Assembly (NCBI RefSeq): GCF_009831415.1
Contig: NZ_CP043727.1
Coordinates: forward strand, 2,790,001-2,854,000
DNA: 64,000 nucleotides
Origin: Yersinia canariae
GTDB taxonomy: Bacteria > Pseudomonadota > Gammaproteobacteria > Enterobacterales > Enterobacteriaceae
Direction of reading: 5' to 3'
Below the pieces are notes generated by a model that had not been told where the DNA came from, did not search any database, and was given only the letters and a program-made list of their open reading frames with translations. Below are positions 20,134-28,098 of the stretch, piece by piece (positions within the stretch are counted from its first letter, which is position 1; each line of letters starts with the position of its first letter). Both the position numbers and the translations under genes were made by a program.

Positions 20134-22191
20134 TTACGCGACGGCTACATCATCAACCGTGACACGCTTTTCCCGGTTTAGGGCCTGCAATGCAGACACA
20201 TCAACAATTAATGCCACACTGCCATCGCCCAAGATGGTGGCGGCAGAGATACCCGGAACCTTCCGATAATTACTTTCCAGGTTTTTCACAACCACCTGAT
20301 GCTGGCCAATCAATTGGTCTACCAGCAGTGCATAGCGGCGACCGGCACTTTGCAGAATCACCACAATGCCTTGAGTGGCTTCAGTTTTTGCATTTTCAAC
20401 ATCAAAGACACGGAACAATTCTACCAATGGCAAATACTCACCGCGCACTTGCAATACGCGTTCACCGCCAGCCAATGGATGTAAATCCTCAGCCAATGGT
20501 TGCAATGATTCCATTACGGCATTCAATGGCAAAATGAACACTTCATCACTGACTTTGACTGACATGCCATCAAGAATAGCCAGCGTCAATGGCAGCAAAA
20601 TACGAATGGAAGTTCCCAGGCCGGCCTGGAAACTGACCTGCACGTGGCCGCCCATTTCCTGAATATTTCGCTTAACCACGTCCATCCCAACACCACGGCC
20701 GGAAACGTCAGTTACCTGCTCTGCCGTCGAAAATCCGGGCGCAAAAATCAACATCCCAACATCTTCATCACTCATATGCTCACTAATAGCCATACCTTGA
20801 GACTGCGCTTTCGCCAGAATTTTCTGCCGGTTAAGCCCCGCCCCGTCATCAAGGACTTCAATACAAATATTGCCGCCTTGATGTTCTGCGGACAGTGTCA
20901 GATTACCGACCGGCGCTTTACCCGCCGCGAGACGTGTTTCGGGGTCTTCAATACCGTGGTCCAGACTGTTGCGCACCAAATGGGTTAATGGGTCGATAAT
21001 GCGTTCAATCAGACTTTTATCCAGCTCAGTCGAACTGCCGAGCAGTGTCAGTTCAACCTGTTTATTCAACTTACTGGCCAAATCACGTACCAAGCGCGGG
21101 AAACGGCTGAAGACATATTCCATCGGCATCATACGAATCGACATCACCGACTCTTGCAAATCGCGTGCATTCCGCTCCAACTGCCCCATGCTATTGAGCA
21201 AATCGCCGTTAATCACCGGGTCTAAGGTACTGGAGCGCTGGGCCAGCATGGATTGAGTAATGACCAATTCGCCCACCAGGTTAATCAGTTGGTCGACTTT
21301 CTCAACCGCCACACGAATACTGGTTGACTCACTGGCTTTAGCTTTAGGTTTCACATGCTCAGCGCTAGCAGGCTGGGCAATGGCGACTTCAGCCGGGCGT
21401 GGGTTTTTTATCTCCGCAACAGGAGCTGCTTGAGGTACTTCAGCCGCCACCGGTGCGATGACCGCAACCTCAGTTTCCGCTTCTTGTGCAGACTCGGCTT
21501 GTATAAAGCTAATCTGCTCTGGTTCCAACACAAAGCACAATACGGCGCTGATATCATCTTCACTGACAGATGTAATCAGGGTAGCCTCAAGGCTATCAAC
21601 ACCTTGGTGGGTATCTTTGACTTCCCCCAAATTACCCAGTTCTTCCAGCATCAGTGGAATTTCAGGTTCTTTCAAACCCGACAGGCGAATCCGCATTCCT
21701 CCCTGGACCAAAGCGGGAGACTTGCCGCTGGCCTTGGTTTCTGCGGTTGAGCTTGTAGCTTGCTCTACGGTAGCGACATTATTTGTGGTTTGTTGTTCTA
21801 AAGCTTCGAGTGCCAGTTGGCGCAATGCGTGACAAATATACTCAAAGTTTTCTGCGTTAGGTTCTTGAGAGGTTTTGTAGGCGTCCAACTGTTCCTGCAT
21901 AATATCTTTCGTTTCCAAAAACAGATTGATGATATCAGTGCTCAAGCGCATCTCGTCGCGACGGGCACCATCCAACAGGTTTTCCAACAGATGGGTTGTC
22001 TCTTGTAATACCGTAAAACCAAATGTCGCGGCGCCGCCCTTGATTGAGTGAGCAGCACGGAAAATGGCATTGAGTTGTTCATTATCTGGTGCCAGCGGAT
22101 CCAGCAATAACAAGTGCTGTTCCATATCTGCCAGCAATTCATCTGCTTCATCAAAGAAAGTCTGATAAAACGCGGTAATATCCATGCTCAC
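20134..22191 (-). CDS. cheA: CheA, chemotaxis histidine kinase
   Basis: 685 residues from a GTG at 22191, which reads (V/M)SMDITAFYQ like E. coli MSMDISDFYQ, places the phosphorylated His at 48 (AAHSIKGGAATFG) and is preceded by AGAGG. Domains in order: HPt (P1), CheY/CheB-binding P2, dimerisation P3, the ATPase P4 (N box LTHLVRNSLDHGIE; G1 DDGAGL; ISGRGVGMDVV-type VSGRGVGMDVVKRN) and the CheW-like P5. A Pro/Ala-rich linker after P2 is a little longer than in E. coli (654 residues). It lies 10 bases after motB. Confidence 0.97.
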   Translation of the reverse strand: MSMDITAFYQTFFDEADELLADMEQHLLLLDPLAPDNEQLNAIFRAAHSIKGGAATFGFTVLQETTHLLENLLDGARRDEMRLSTDIINLFLETKDIMQEQLDAYKTSQEPNAENFEYICHALRQLALEALEQQTTNNVATVEQATSSTAETKASGKSPALVQGGMRIRLSGLKEPEIPLMLEELGNLGEVKDTHQGVDSLEATLITSVSEDDISAVLCFVLEPEQISFIQAESAQEAETEVAVIAPVAAEVPQAAPVAEIKNPRPAEVAIAQPASAEHVKPKAKASESTSIRVAVEKVDQLINLVGELVITQSMLAQRSSTLDPVINGDLLNSMGQLERNARDLQESVMSIRMMPMEYVFSRFPRLVRDLASKLNKQVELTLLGSSTELDKSLIERIIDPLTHLVRNSLDHGIEDPETRLAAGKAPVGNLTLSAEHQGGNICIEVLDDGAGLNRQKILAKAQSQGMAISEHMSDEDVGMLIFAPGFSTAEQVTDVSGRGVGMDVVKRNIQEMGGHVQVSFQAGLGTSIRILLPLTLAILDGMSVKVSDEVFILPLNAVMESLQPLAEDLHPLAGGERVLQVRGEYLPLVELFRVFDVENAKTEATQGIVVILQSAGRRYALLVDQLIGQHQVVVKNLESNYRKVPGISAATILGDGSVALIVDVSALQALNREKRVTVDDVAVA

Positions 22192-22201
22192 GGTGTCACC
22201 T

Positions 22202-23455
22202 CTACTGTGCGTCGCGGCTTGTCGGAGAGACCGGTGCATTACTTTCAGGTGCCGCTGGCAACGATGTCGTTGGTCCGCGGGCAACTCGAGTAACGTTCTC
22301 CGTGCTCGATTGTTGTGTTTGTGGTGCTGATGCTGGCGGTGCTTGCGCTTTCACAGGCTCAGTGGCTGTCTCTGTTAGCACTGTCGGCGGCGAAGCGGTT
22401 GTTGTCGAAACAGGGCTTGTCGGACGAGTTGTTAACGAAACATCTGTTGTCGACGCAGCCTCTGTAGTTAATCCTGTTTTGCCAGATTGTTCAGTGGATA
22501 TTGCCGCACCGCTGGCCACTGGCGGTGCCGCCGCTGTGTTTGGTGATGTCACCGCTGGCGTTGTTCCCGTGGAATCAATCTGTTTTAAGCTCTCGGCTTT
22601 TTCTATATCGAGCGCTTTGTTATCTAAATTCTCGTGCTCAATATCATGTTGAGTCTGTTTATTCAGAACTAAGATACTGATACGGCGGTTAATCGGGTCA
22701 TCGGATGCCTGCTCTTTCAAGCGCATCGTCGACGCCATGCCCACCACTCGTAATACTTTGCCTTGATCCAAACCACCGGCCAGCAGCTCACGCCGTGAAG
22801 CATTGGCCCGGTCCGCCGACAGTTCCCAGTTGCTGTAACCTCGTTCGCCCGAAGCATACGGCAAGTCATCGGTGTGGCCAGACAGACTGATTTTATTGGG
22901 AATATCATTCAGAATTGGCGCTATGGCGCGTAAAATATCGCGCATATACGGCTCAACCTGAGCACTCCCCATCTTGAACATAGGCCGATTTTGACTATCA
23001 ATAATCTGAATTCTCAGCCCTTCATCCATCATGTTAATCAACAGATGTGGCCGTAAAGCTCTCAATCTCGGGTCGGATTCAATTAATTGATCCAGTTTTT
23101 CCCGTAATTTATTGAGCCGATATTCTTCTTTGCGACTCTCTTCGGAATCAATATGCTTGCGCACCTCCCCCATTTGTTGGGTGGGATCATCGCCCCCCCC
23201 TGGAATTGGGCTGGTACTGTCACTGCTTTTCTCACCGCTGGACAGTGCGACTTTCAATGGCGTGCGAAAATACTCTGCAATTTGCGTCAACTGTTGCGGG
23301 CTGGACACCGACAGCAACCACATCACCAGAAAGAAGGCCATCATTGCTGTCATAAAGTCAGCATAAGCAATTTTCCATGACCCGCCATGATGGGCTTGGC
23401 CATGCTTGGCTTTGCGCTTTTTGACCAGAATAACGGGGTGGTTCTGATGCTTCAT
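22202..23455 (-). CDS. motB: MotB, stator protein with long Ser/Thr/Pro tail
   Basis: 417 residues, about 110 more than the 308 of E. coli. The normal parts are intact: a cytoplasmic start ([20 protein letters not shown]), the single membrane helix with the proton-binding Asp ([19 protein letters not shown]), the plug, and the OmpA-like peptidoglycan-binding domain ([35 protein letters not shown]) ending near residue 270. The remaining ~140 residues are a low-complexity Thr/Ser/Pro/Ala tail (for example [20 protein letters not shown]), predicted disordered in the periplasm. No frameshift is seen. Overlaps motA by 4 bases. Confidence 0.95.
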   Translation of the reverse strand: MKHQNHPVILVKKRKAKHGQAHHGGSWKIAYADFMTAMMAFFLVMWLLSVSSPQQLTQIAEYFRTPLKVALSSGEKSSDSTSPIPGGGDDPTQQMGEVRKHIDSEESRKEEYRLNKLREKLDQLIESDPRLRALRPHLLINMMDEGLRIQIIDSQNRPMFKMGSAQVEPYMRDILRAIAPILNDIPNKISLSGHTDDLPYASGERGYSNWELSADRANASRRELLAGGLDQGKVLRVVGMASTMRLKEQASDDPINRRISILVLNKQTQHDIEHENLDNKALDIEKAESLKQIDSTGTTPAVTSPNTAAAPPVASGAAISTEQSGKTGLTTEAASTTDVSLTTRPTSPVSTTTASPPTVLTETATEPVKAQAPPASAPQTQQSSTENVTRVARGPTTSLPAAPESNAPVSPTSRDAQ

Positions 23456-24339
23456 GCGTCCTCTTCTGTCGCTTGCGGTGCCGGCGCTTTCACTCTGCGC
23501 ACATGCTCTTCCAGCTCAATGAACGAAGGACGTTCCGTGGTGTAGAGCGTTTTACGACCAAATTCCACGGCAATTTGCGGTGCATATCCGTTAAGACTAG
23601 AAAGCAGAGTAACCTTGATGCACTGCATCATTTTGGTCGTTTCCGCACTCTGCTGACGTAATAGCGTCGCCAATGGCGAGATAAATCCATATGCCAGCAA
23701 AATACCCAAGAATGTCCCTACCATCGCATGTGCAATTAACGCCCCAAGCTCTGCTGCGGGCCGGTCTGCGGACGCCAAGGCATGCACGACACCCATCACT
23801 GCGGCAACAATACCAAATGCCGGTAAAGAATCGCCGACCATCGCCAAACTGCCGGCGGGAACCTCACATTCTTGCTCGTGAGTTTCTATCTCTTCATCCA
23901 TCAAGGCTTCGATTTCAAAAGCGTTCATATTTCCACTGACAATTAACCGCAAATAGTCGGTAATAAATTCCACTAATATCTTATCGGCCAAAATTCTCGG
24001 ATAATTAGAGAAAATTTCACTTTCTAAGGGGCTTTCTATATCCCGCTCTAATGAAAGCATCCCCTGTTGGCGAGATTTTGCTAATAAGCGGTACAACAGC
24101 GCCATTAGGTCCATATATAGGACTTTGTTATATTTAGAGCGGCGCATTAGTTTTGGCAAAGCCTTCATCGTGGCTTTTATCGCTTTACCATTGTTACCCA
24201 CAATAAACGCGCCAATACCGGCTCCGCCGATAATTAAAAACTCAGCGGGTTGATATAATGCGCCCAGGTGACCACCAACAATGATGTAGCCGCCAAAAAC
24301 CGCACCTAAGACCACGATATAACCCAAAATAACTAACAC
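23452..24339 (-). CDS. motA: MotA, stator proton-channel protein
   Basis: 295 residues, exactly the E. coli length, starting at a GTG preceded by AAGGA. Four membrane helices: two near the N-terminus ([36 protein letters not shown]) and two around 170-230 ([37 protein letters not shown]). The cytoplasmic loop with charged residues that push on FliG lies between. With MotB it forms the stator. The start of motB overlaps the end of motA. Confidence 0.98.
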   Translation of the reverse strand: MLVILGYIVVLGAVFGGYIIVGGHLGALYQPAEFLIIGGAGIGAFIVGNNGKAIKATMKALPKLMRRSKYNKVLYMDLMALLYRLLAKSRQQGMLSLERDIESPLESEIFSNYPRILADKILVEFITDYLRLIVSGNMNAFEIEALMDEEIETHEQECEVPAGSLAMVGDSLPAFGIVAAVMGVVHALASADRPAAELGALIAHAMVGTFLGILLAYGFISPLATLLRQQSAETTKMMQCIKVTLLSSLNGYAPQIAVEFGRKTLYTTERPSFIELEEHVRRVKAPAPQATEEDA

Positions 24340-24476
24340 GCGATATCCTTAGCAAAGTGTGTGGGTGGAAGGTGAGGCGTTAGCACCCTTTGAGAGCCGA
24401 GAGTTGCCATTAACGAATGACAGGAGCGGTATCCATACCGCCGCTGTAACCCAAAATTCTGACAACTCAAAGAAAC

Positions 24477-25058
24477 TCAAACTGCGCGTCTAACCTGCTC
24501 ATCCAGCAGTTGTGAAGTTATATCGGCAGATTGCGGAGAAAGTTTACGTTTTTTTACTGCGCGGGAAGGTGGCTGGCAGAGACTGCAAACAAAGCTGTTG
24601 CGTGGCTGATGCGCATGGGTGATAAAAGTCCCACCACAGCAGTTACAACCAGAGAGCTGTAACATGCCACTGTCGACGAAGCGAACCAAGGTCCAGGCTC
24701 GGGTTAACGCCAGTAATGGCGGTATTCCTGACTGATCCGGGCACTGTTCAAGGTAAAGACGATAAGCCTTAATAACGGCCTCAACACCGGTGCATTGCCC
24801 GCTTTTTAGCAAGAAGCTATAAGCGTTATAAAACATCGATGAGTGAATATTTTGTTCCCAAGTCATAAACCAATCGGTCGAAAACGGCAACATACCTTTA
24901 GGGGGAGGACTGCCTCTCAGCTCTTTATAGAGCTTAATTAAACGCCCTCGACTGAGTTGCGTTTCGCTTTCTAACATCTGCAAACGCGCACCTAAAGTTA
25001 TCAACTCCATCGCCAAATGAATGTCTTTGGCTTCCTGAACAATGCTTTTCTCAACCAT
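24477..25058 (-). CDS. flhC: FlhC, flagellar master regulator subunit
   Basis: 193 residues against 192 in E. coli. The zinc-binding cysteines are present (CNCCGG at 138-143 and CSLC at 158-161), as is the DNA-binding region. FlhC with FlhD forms the FlhD4C2 activator of class 2 flagellar operons such as flgB, flgA and flhB. It follows flhD by 3 bases. Its 3-prime end contains the motA FliA promoter (24520-24546). Confidence 0.98.
   Translation of the reverse strand: MVEKSIVQEAKDIHLAMELITLGARLQMLESETQLSRGRLIKLYKELRGSPPPKGMLPFSTDWFMTWEQNIHSSMFYNAYSFLLKSGQCTGVEAVIKAYRLYLEQCPDQSGIPPLLALTRAWTLVRFVDSGMLQLSGCNCCGGTFITHAHQPRNSFVCSLCQPPSRAVKKRKLSPQSADITSQLLDEQVRRAV
24520..24546 (-). promoter_or_regulatory. 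FliA (sigma-28) promoter for motAB-cheAW, inside flhC
   Basis: On the minus strand TAAACTTT (24546-24539), 11 bases, then GCCGATAT (24527-24520): 7/8 matches in each box with the correct spacing. It lies within the last codons of flhC, about 190 bases upstream of the motA start. No better site exists in the flhC-motA gap. It would let motility genes be transcribed as class 3 independently of flhDC. Confidence 0.75.
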
Positions 25059-25061
25059 CGG

Positions 25062-25412
25062 TCATGCTCTTTTCTTGGACGCACTACCGTCTTTTAACGA
25101 TAGCTCGTGGAGTAAGTGGCTCGACAATAAAATTCCGGTGTGGATTTGCTGCAAATCATCCACACGAGATTCTTTCGTCAGATGATGAATTGTATTGTGA
25201 TCACTGAAACGGAAATGACAGACCAATTGGTTAGTTTCAGCTAATTTAACCATCTGCGGTAATGTTAACTGCGATAATGCATCTGCCATGGTATCTGTAA
25301 TACCAAGACGAAACATCGCTGAGGCTTTCTCATCGTTAATTAACCGTTGTGCTAAAAGCAAGTATGACAAATTAATATCATAAATATGTTTGAGTAATTC
25401 AGACGTACTCAT
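25062..25412 (-). CDS. flhD: FlhD, flagellar master regulator subunit
   Basis: 116 residues from the ATG at 25412, reading [20 protein letters not shown]. An ATG three codons earlier has an RBS too close to be used. The helical core ([47 protein letters not shown]) is as in E. coli. FlhD lends DNA-binding specificity and dimerisation to the FlhD4C2 complex. It heads flhDC behind a 1-kb regulatory region. Confidence 0.97.
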   Translation of the reverse strand: MSTSELLKHIYDINLSYLLLAQRLINDEKASAMFRLGITDTMADALSQLTLPQMVKLAETNQLVCHFRFSDHNTIHHLTKESRVDDLQQIHTGILLSSHLLHELSLKDGSASKKRA

Positions 25413-25658
25413 TTTACACATCCCGACTGATTATGTTTTAAAACATAAGTTGGATGATAGTATTCTTCACCCAAGACCTGGGATCCTTCCCGTTATGCAG
25501 TTAATTAGAACCTATAGAACTAAAAGTAATTGAAACCTACTGGTGCTACATTACAAAAATACCGTTTCGGTATGAAATAACATGTCATCTGTTTGGCAGT
25601 TTAATTTTATTCTGCTCTGATATTGCATCTTCGACATGAAACTTTTCTTACAAAATAT

Positions 25659-25672
25659 TAGGATTATTCCTA
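25659..25672 (-). promoter_or_regulatory. RcsAB-like box before flhDC
   Basis: TAGGATTATTCCTA (plus strand) matches 12 of 14 positions of the RcsAB box consensus TAAGAATATTCCTA and is nearly palindromic. It lies about 250 bases upstream of flhD and about 70 bases from the CRP site centre. E. coli flhDC has its Rcs box just downstream of the transcription start with CRP near -72; the same spacing here predicts a start near 25676 and repression by the Rcs phosphorelay. Confidence 0.7.
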
Positions 25673-25740
25673 AAGAGGCCCAACTCTACTCCCGAATCGT
25701 TAGCACATACAATGTGACTAGTGATTCATTTTAAATGTAA

Positions 25741-25756
25741 TGTGACATGCATCACA
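25741..25756 (-). promoter_or_regulatory. CRP binding site before flhDC
   Basis: TGTGACATGCATCACA is a perfect TGTGA-N6-TCACA cAMP-CRP site flanked by A/T. Its centre is about 336 bases upstream of the flhD ATG and about 72 bases upstream of the transcription start deduced from the RcsAB-like box. Catabolite activation of flhDC is established in E. coli; here it is inferred from the site. Confidence 0.88.
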
Positions 25757-26426
25757 AAAATAAAATATAAAGTCGTTTCTCATACATTATTTTGTGCGTT
25801 TATTAACCACTGCGGTGTTCAAAAAACGACCAGAAGTCAGAAAAGAGCTAAAAAACTAAGGATATAGGCTCAATTCTTAGTGTTTTTAGATCAATTCGAA
25901 CAAAAGCATTCCTAAAGCAAAATAGCAGAATATAAATCTGCCTTAACACCAAATTATCAGCATCAAGGGCTAATGTGACACTTTATAACTCGATAATCCT
26001 ATAAGTAACCCTCCGAAACTATTTTGTTTTAACGAATAATTATGCGATGGCAAAAAGCACTTTCATCGTTTATTTATTAAGCTATTTTCGTTTTTGCGTT
26101 AAAAAGATCGATAACGCGTATTAAAAAAGGCAATAGAGGTAACTGCATGTTTCACTCTAACTCCTCACACATATTTTCATCTCGCGCATTTCAACTTTGG
26201 TTTATATCCGTATATTTACTATGGGTTAAAAATGAAATGTAAGATAAATTAATTAATAATGTTTGAAACATAAGTTTTGCATATTATTTTATTTCATTAC
26301 TTTTACTTAACTATCTGCTATGCATGGTTTTTTACCTGGCTACAGCCAAATGTGATTAACATCTCATTTCTTAAAGGCGTGATCCCCTAACCTTTACTCT
26401 ATAGCCGTGCTTATGGGAGCTCAATA

Positions 26427-26846
26427 ATGGGATACAGGAATGTATTGGTCGCCGTGGCCCTTTCACCTGAGAGCCAACAATTGGTGGATAAAGCCGTTTC
26501 TATCGTTCGGCCTTATGACGGCAAAATTTCATTGATTACGCTGACAACAGAACCTGAAATGTACAGCAGCTACGCCGCTCCGATGCTGGGTGATTTGCGT
26601 TCTGTTTTACAGGAAGAAGCGCTGTTATTTATGGACGAGTTGGCTATCAATGCTGATTATCCTATTCAGAACCGAGCCGTTGTTCATGGTGAGTTCGCCG
26701 ACAGCATGGCCTATTTTTGTCAACAGCAGCATATTGACTTGGTGATATGTGGTAATCACAGCACAAGGCTAATGAATAAATTTTCCTGCTCTGCGGCTCG
26801 CCTGATTAATACCAGCACAGTAGATGTGTTAATCGTCCCGCTTTGA
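26427..26846 (+). CDS. uspC: UspC, universal stress protein
   Basis: 139 residues, one UspA-type alpha/beta domain. NVLVAVALSPESQQLVDKAV, ISLITLTTEPEMYSSYAAPM and DLVICGNHSTR match E. coli UspC segment by segment. It lacks a full G-2x-G-9x-G-(S/T) ATP loop, as expected for the UspA/UspC class. E. coli uspC also lies beside flhDC and has been linked to motility and stress resistance. RBS GGGAG precedes the ATG. Confidence 0.92.
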   Translation: MGYRNVLVAVALSPESQQLVDKAVSIVRPYDGKISLITLTTEPEMYSSYAAPMLGDLRSVLQEEALLFMDELAINADYPIQNRAVVHGEFADSMAYFCQQQHIDLVICGNHSTRLMNKFSCSAARLINTSTVDVLIVPL

Positions 26847-26866
26847 TGGCCCTCTTTCCGTTTAAT

Positions 26867-26899
26867 GGCACTTGTCCTCTATAAAGAACAAGCGCCTTT
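26867..26899 (+). terminator. Probable terminator after uspC
   Basis: GGC plus CTTGT (26867-26875) pair with ACAAG plus GCC (26888-26896), with one A/C mismatch and a 12-base loop, followed by TTT. It lies 20 bases beyond the uspC stop. The short T-run makes it only moderately convincing. Confidence 0.45.
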
Positions 26900-26997
26900 C
26901 GCACTATTAGCTGAACCCCTTTTGATAGTTCTACTATGATCTTCAGCACTCACTCTTTTCAATGCACCTAATTAACAACTCCAAGTAAGGGAATCTG

Positions 26998-28032
26998 ATG
27001 GCTCAAGATAAAATAAAGAATCGCCGCATTCTGTTGGCTTCACGCCCCTATGGCACGCCGACTCTCGAAAACTTCACATTAGAAACTCAGCCCATCCCAC
27101 ACCCCGCCGCTGGGCAGGTGCTCTTGCGCACCCGCTATCTTTCTCTGGACCCATATATGCGGGGGAGAATGAGCGATGCGCCGTCATACGCGGCTCCGGT
27201 TGAGATTGGTGAGGTCATGACGGGGGGTGCCATTTCTCGGGTTGAAGTCTCTCAGCATCCTGACTTCCAAGTGGGTGATTGGGTTCTGGCCGCTACCGGC
27301 TGGCAAGATTATGCGTTATCGGATGGTTCTAATATCCGCAATCTGGGGCCGCAACTCTCTCATCCCTCACGCGCCCTTGGTGTGCTAGGGATGCCGGGCT
27401 TCACGGCTTATATGGGGCTACTCGATATTGGTCAGCCCAAAGCAGGAGAAACATTGGTCGTGGCTGCGGCCAGCGGGGCCGTTGGCTCCGTCGTCGGGCA
27501 AGTGGGTAAATTGAAAGGCTGTAAAGTTGTCGGTATTGCTGGCGGGGCTGAAAAATGCCGCTATGTGGTGGAGGAACTGGGGTTCGATGCATGCATTGAC
27601 CATAAGGCCACAGATTTTGCACAACAACTGGAGAAAGCCTGCTCAGAAGGTATTGATATTTATTACGAAAATGTGGGTGGCGCTGTTTTTGATGCGGTAT
27701 TACCCTTATTAAATCCGCGTGCCCGCATCCCGGTTTGCGGCTTGATTGCCCGCTATAACGACACAGAATTACCCGATGGCCCGGATCGTTTGCCACTATT
27801 GCAAAGTATCATTTTGCGAAAACGTATTCGGATGCAAGGATTTATCATTTTTGACGATTATGCCCACCACTTTAATGATTTCCTCCAAGAGATGACCCCT
27901 TGGGTCGAGCAAGGGAAAGTCAAATTCCGCGAAGATTTGGTTGATGGATTGGAAAATGCGCCACAAGCTTTTATCGGGCTATTGGAAGGAAAGAACTTTG
28001 GCAAGCTGGTGATTCGCGTCAGTAATGAATAA
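26998..28032 (+). CDS. curA: CurA-type NADPH-dependent oxidoreductase
   Basis: 344 residues, zinc-free MDR/leukotriene-B4-dehydrogenase type. The substrate domain carries RTRYLSLDPYMRGRMSDAPS; the Rossmann domain carries VVAAASGAVGSVVGQVGKLKG; the end is FIGLLEGKNFGKLVIRV. It is very like E. coli CurA (YncB), which reduces curcumin and related alpha,beta-unsaturated ketones with NADPH in the cytoplasm. It appears monocistronic, with RBS TAAGGGA and a hairpin after the stop. The natural substrate is unknown. Confidence 0.92.
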   Translation: MAQDKIKNRRILLASRPYGTPTLENFTLETQPIPHPAAGQVLLRTRYLSLDPYMRGRMSDAPSYAAPVEIGEVMTGGAISRVEVSQHPDFQVGDWVLAATGWQDYALSDGSNIRNLGPQLSHPSRALGVLGMPGFTAYMGLLDIGQPKAGETLVVAAASGAVGSVVGQVGKLKGCKVVGIAGGAEKCRYVVEELGFDACIDHKATDFAQQLEKACSEGIDIYYENVGGAVFDAVLPLLNPRARIPVCGLIARYNDTELPDGPDRLPLLQSIILRKRIRMQGFIIFDDYAHHFNDFLQEMTPWVEQGKVKFREDLVDGLENAPQAFIGLLEGKNFGKLVIRVSNE

Positions 28033-28043
28033 TTATCATTTTT

Positions 28044-28065
28044 CCGGGGCCAATTGTGGCCCCGG
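28044..28065. terminator. Hairpin between convergent curA and mgtB
   Basis: CCGGGGCC and GGCCCCGG form a perfect 8-base stem with a 6-base loop in the 66-base gap between the two stop codons. The plus strand continues ATGTCTTTATT and is preceded by TTTTT, so it plausibly ends both transcripts, though neither T-run is ideal. Confidence 0.65.
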
Positions 28066-28098
28066 ATGTCTTTATTGTGCCAACGTCAGTCGACGCGG

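Larger units (their letters stand above)
25413..26426. other. Long flhD-uspC regulatory region
   Basis: About 1 kb without a supportable gene, strongly AT-rich (poly-A/T stretches around 25900-26300). It holds the divergent promoters of flhDC and uspC, the RcsAB-like box and the CRP site listed separately. A weak hairpin (ACTAAG at 25855, CTTAGT at 25876, with T-runs on both sides) is also present. The length agrees with a promoter integrating many inputs. Confidence 0.75.

Noticed and set aside
23989..24015. GCCGATAA on the minus strand inside motA
   Set aside because: The -35 region matches only 5/8 and it would start inside the gene; the site in flhC is far better.
25855..25881. Hairpin with T-runs between flhD and uspC, possible small RNA end
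   Set aside because: The stem is only 6 bases with a 15-base loop, and no promoter for a small RNA is evident.
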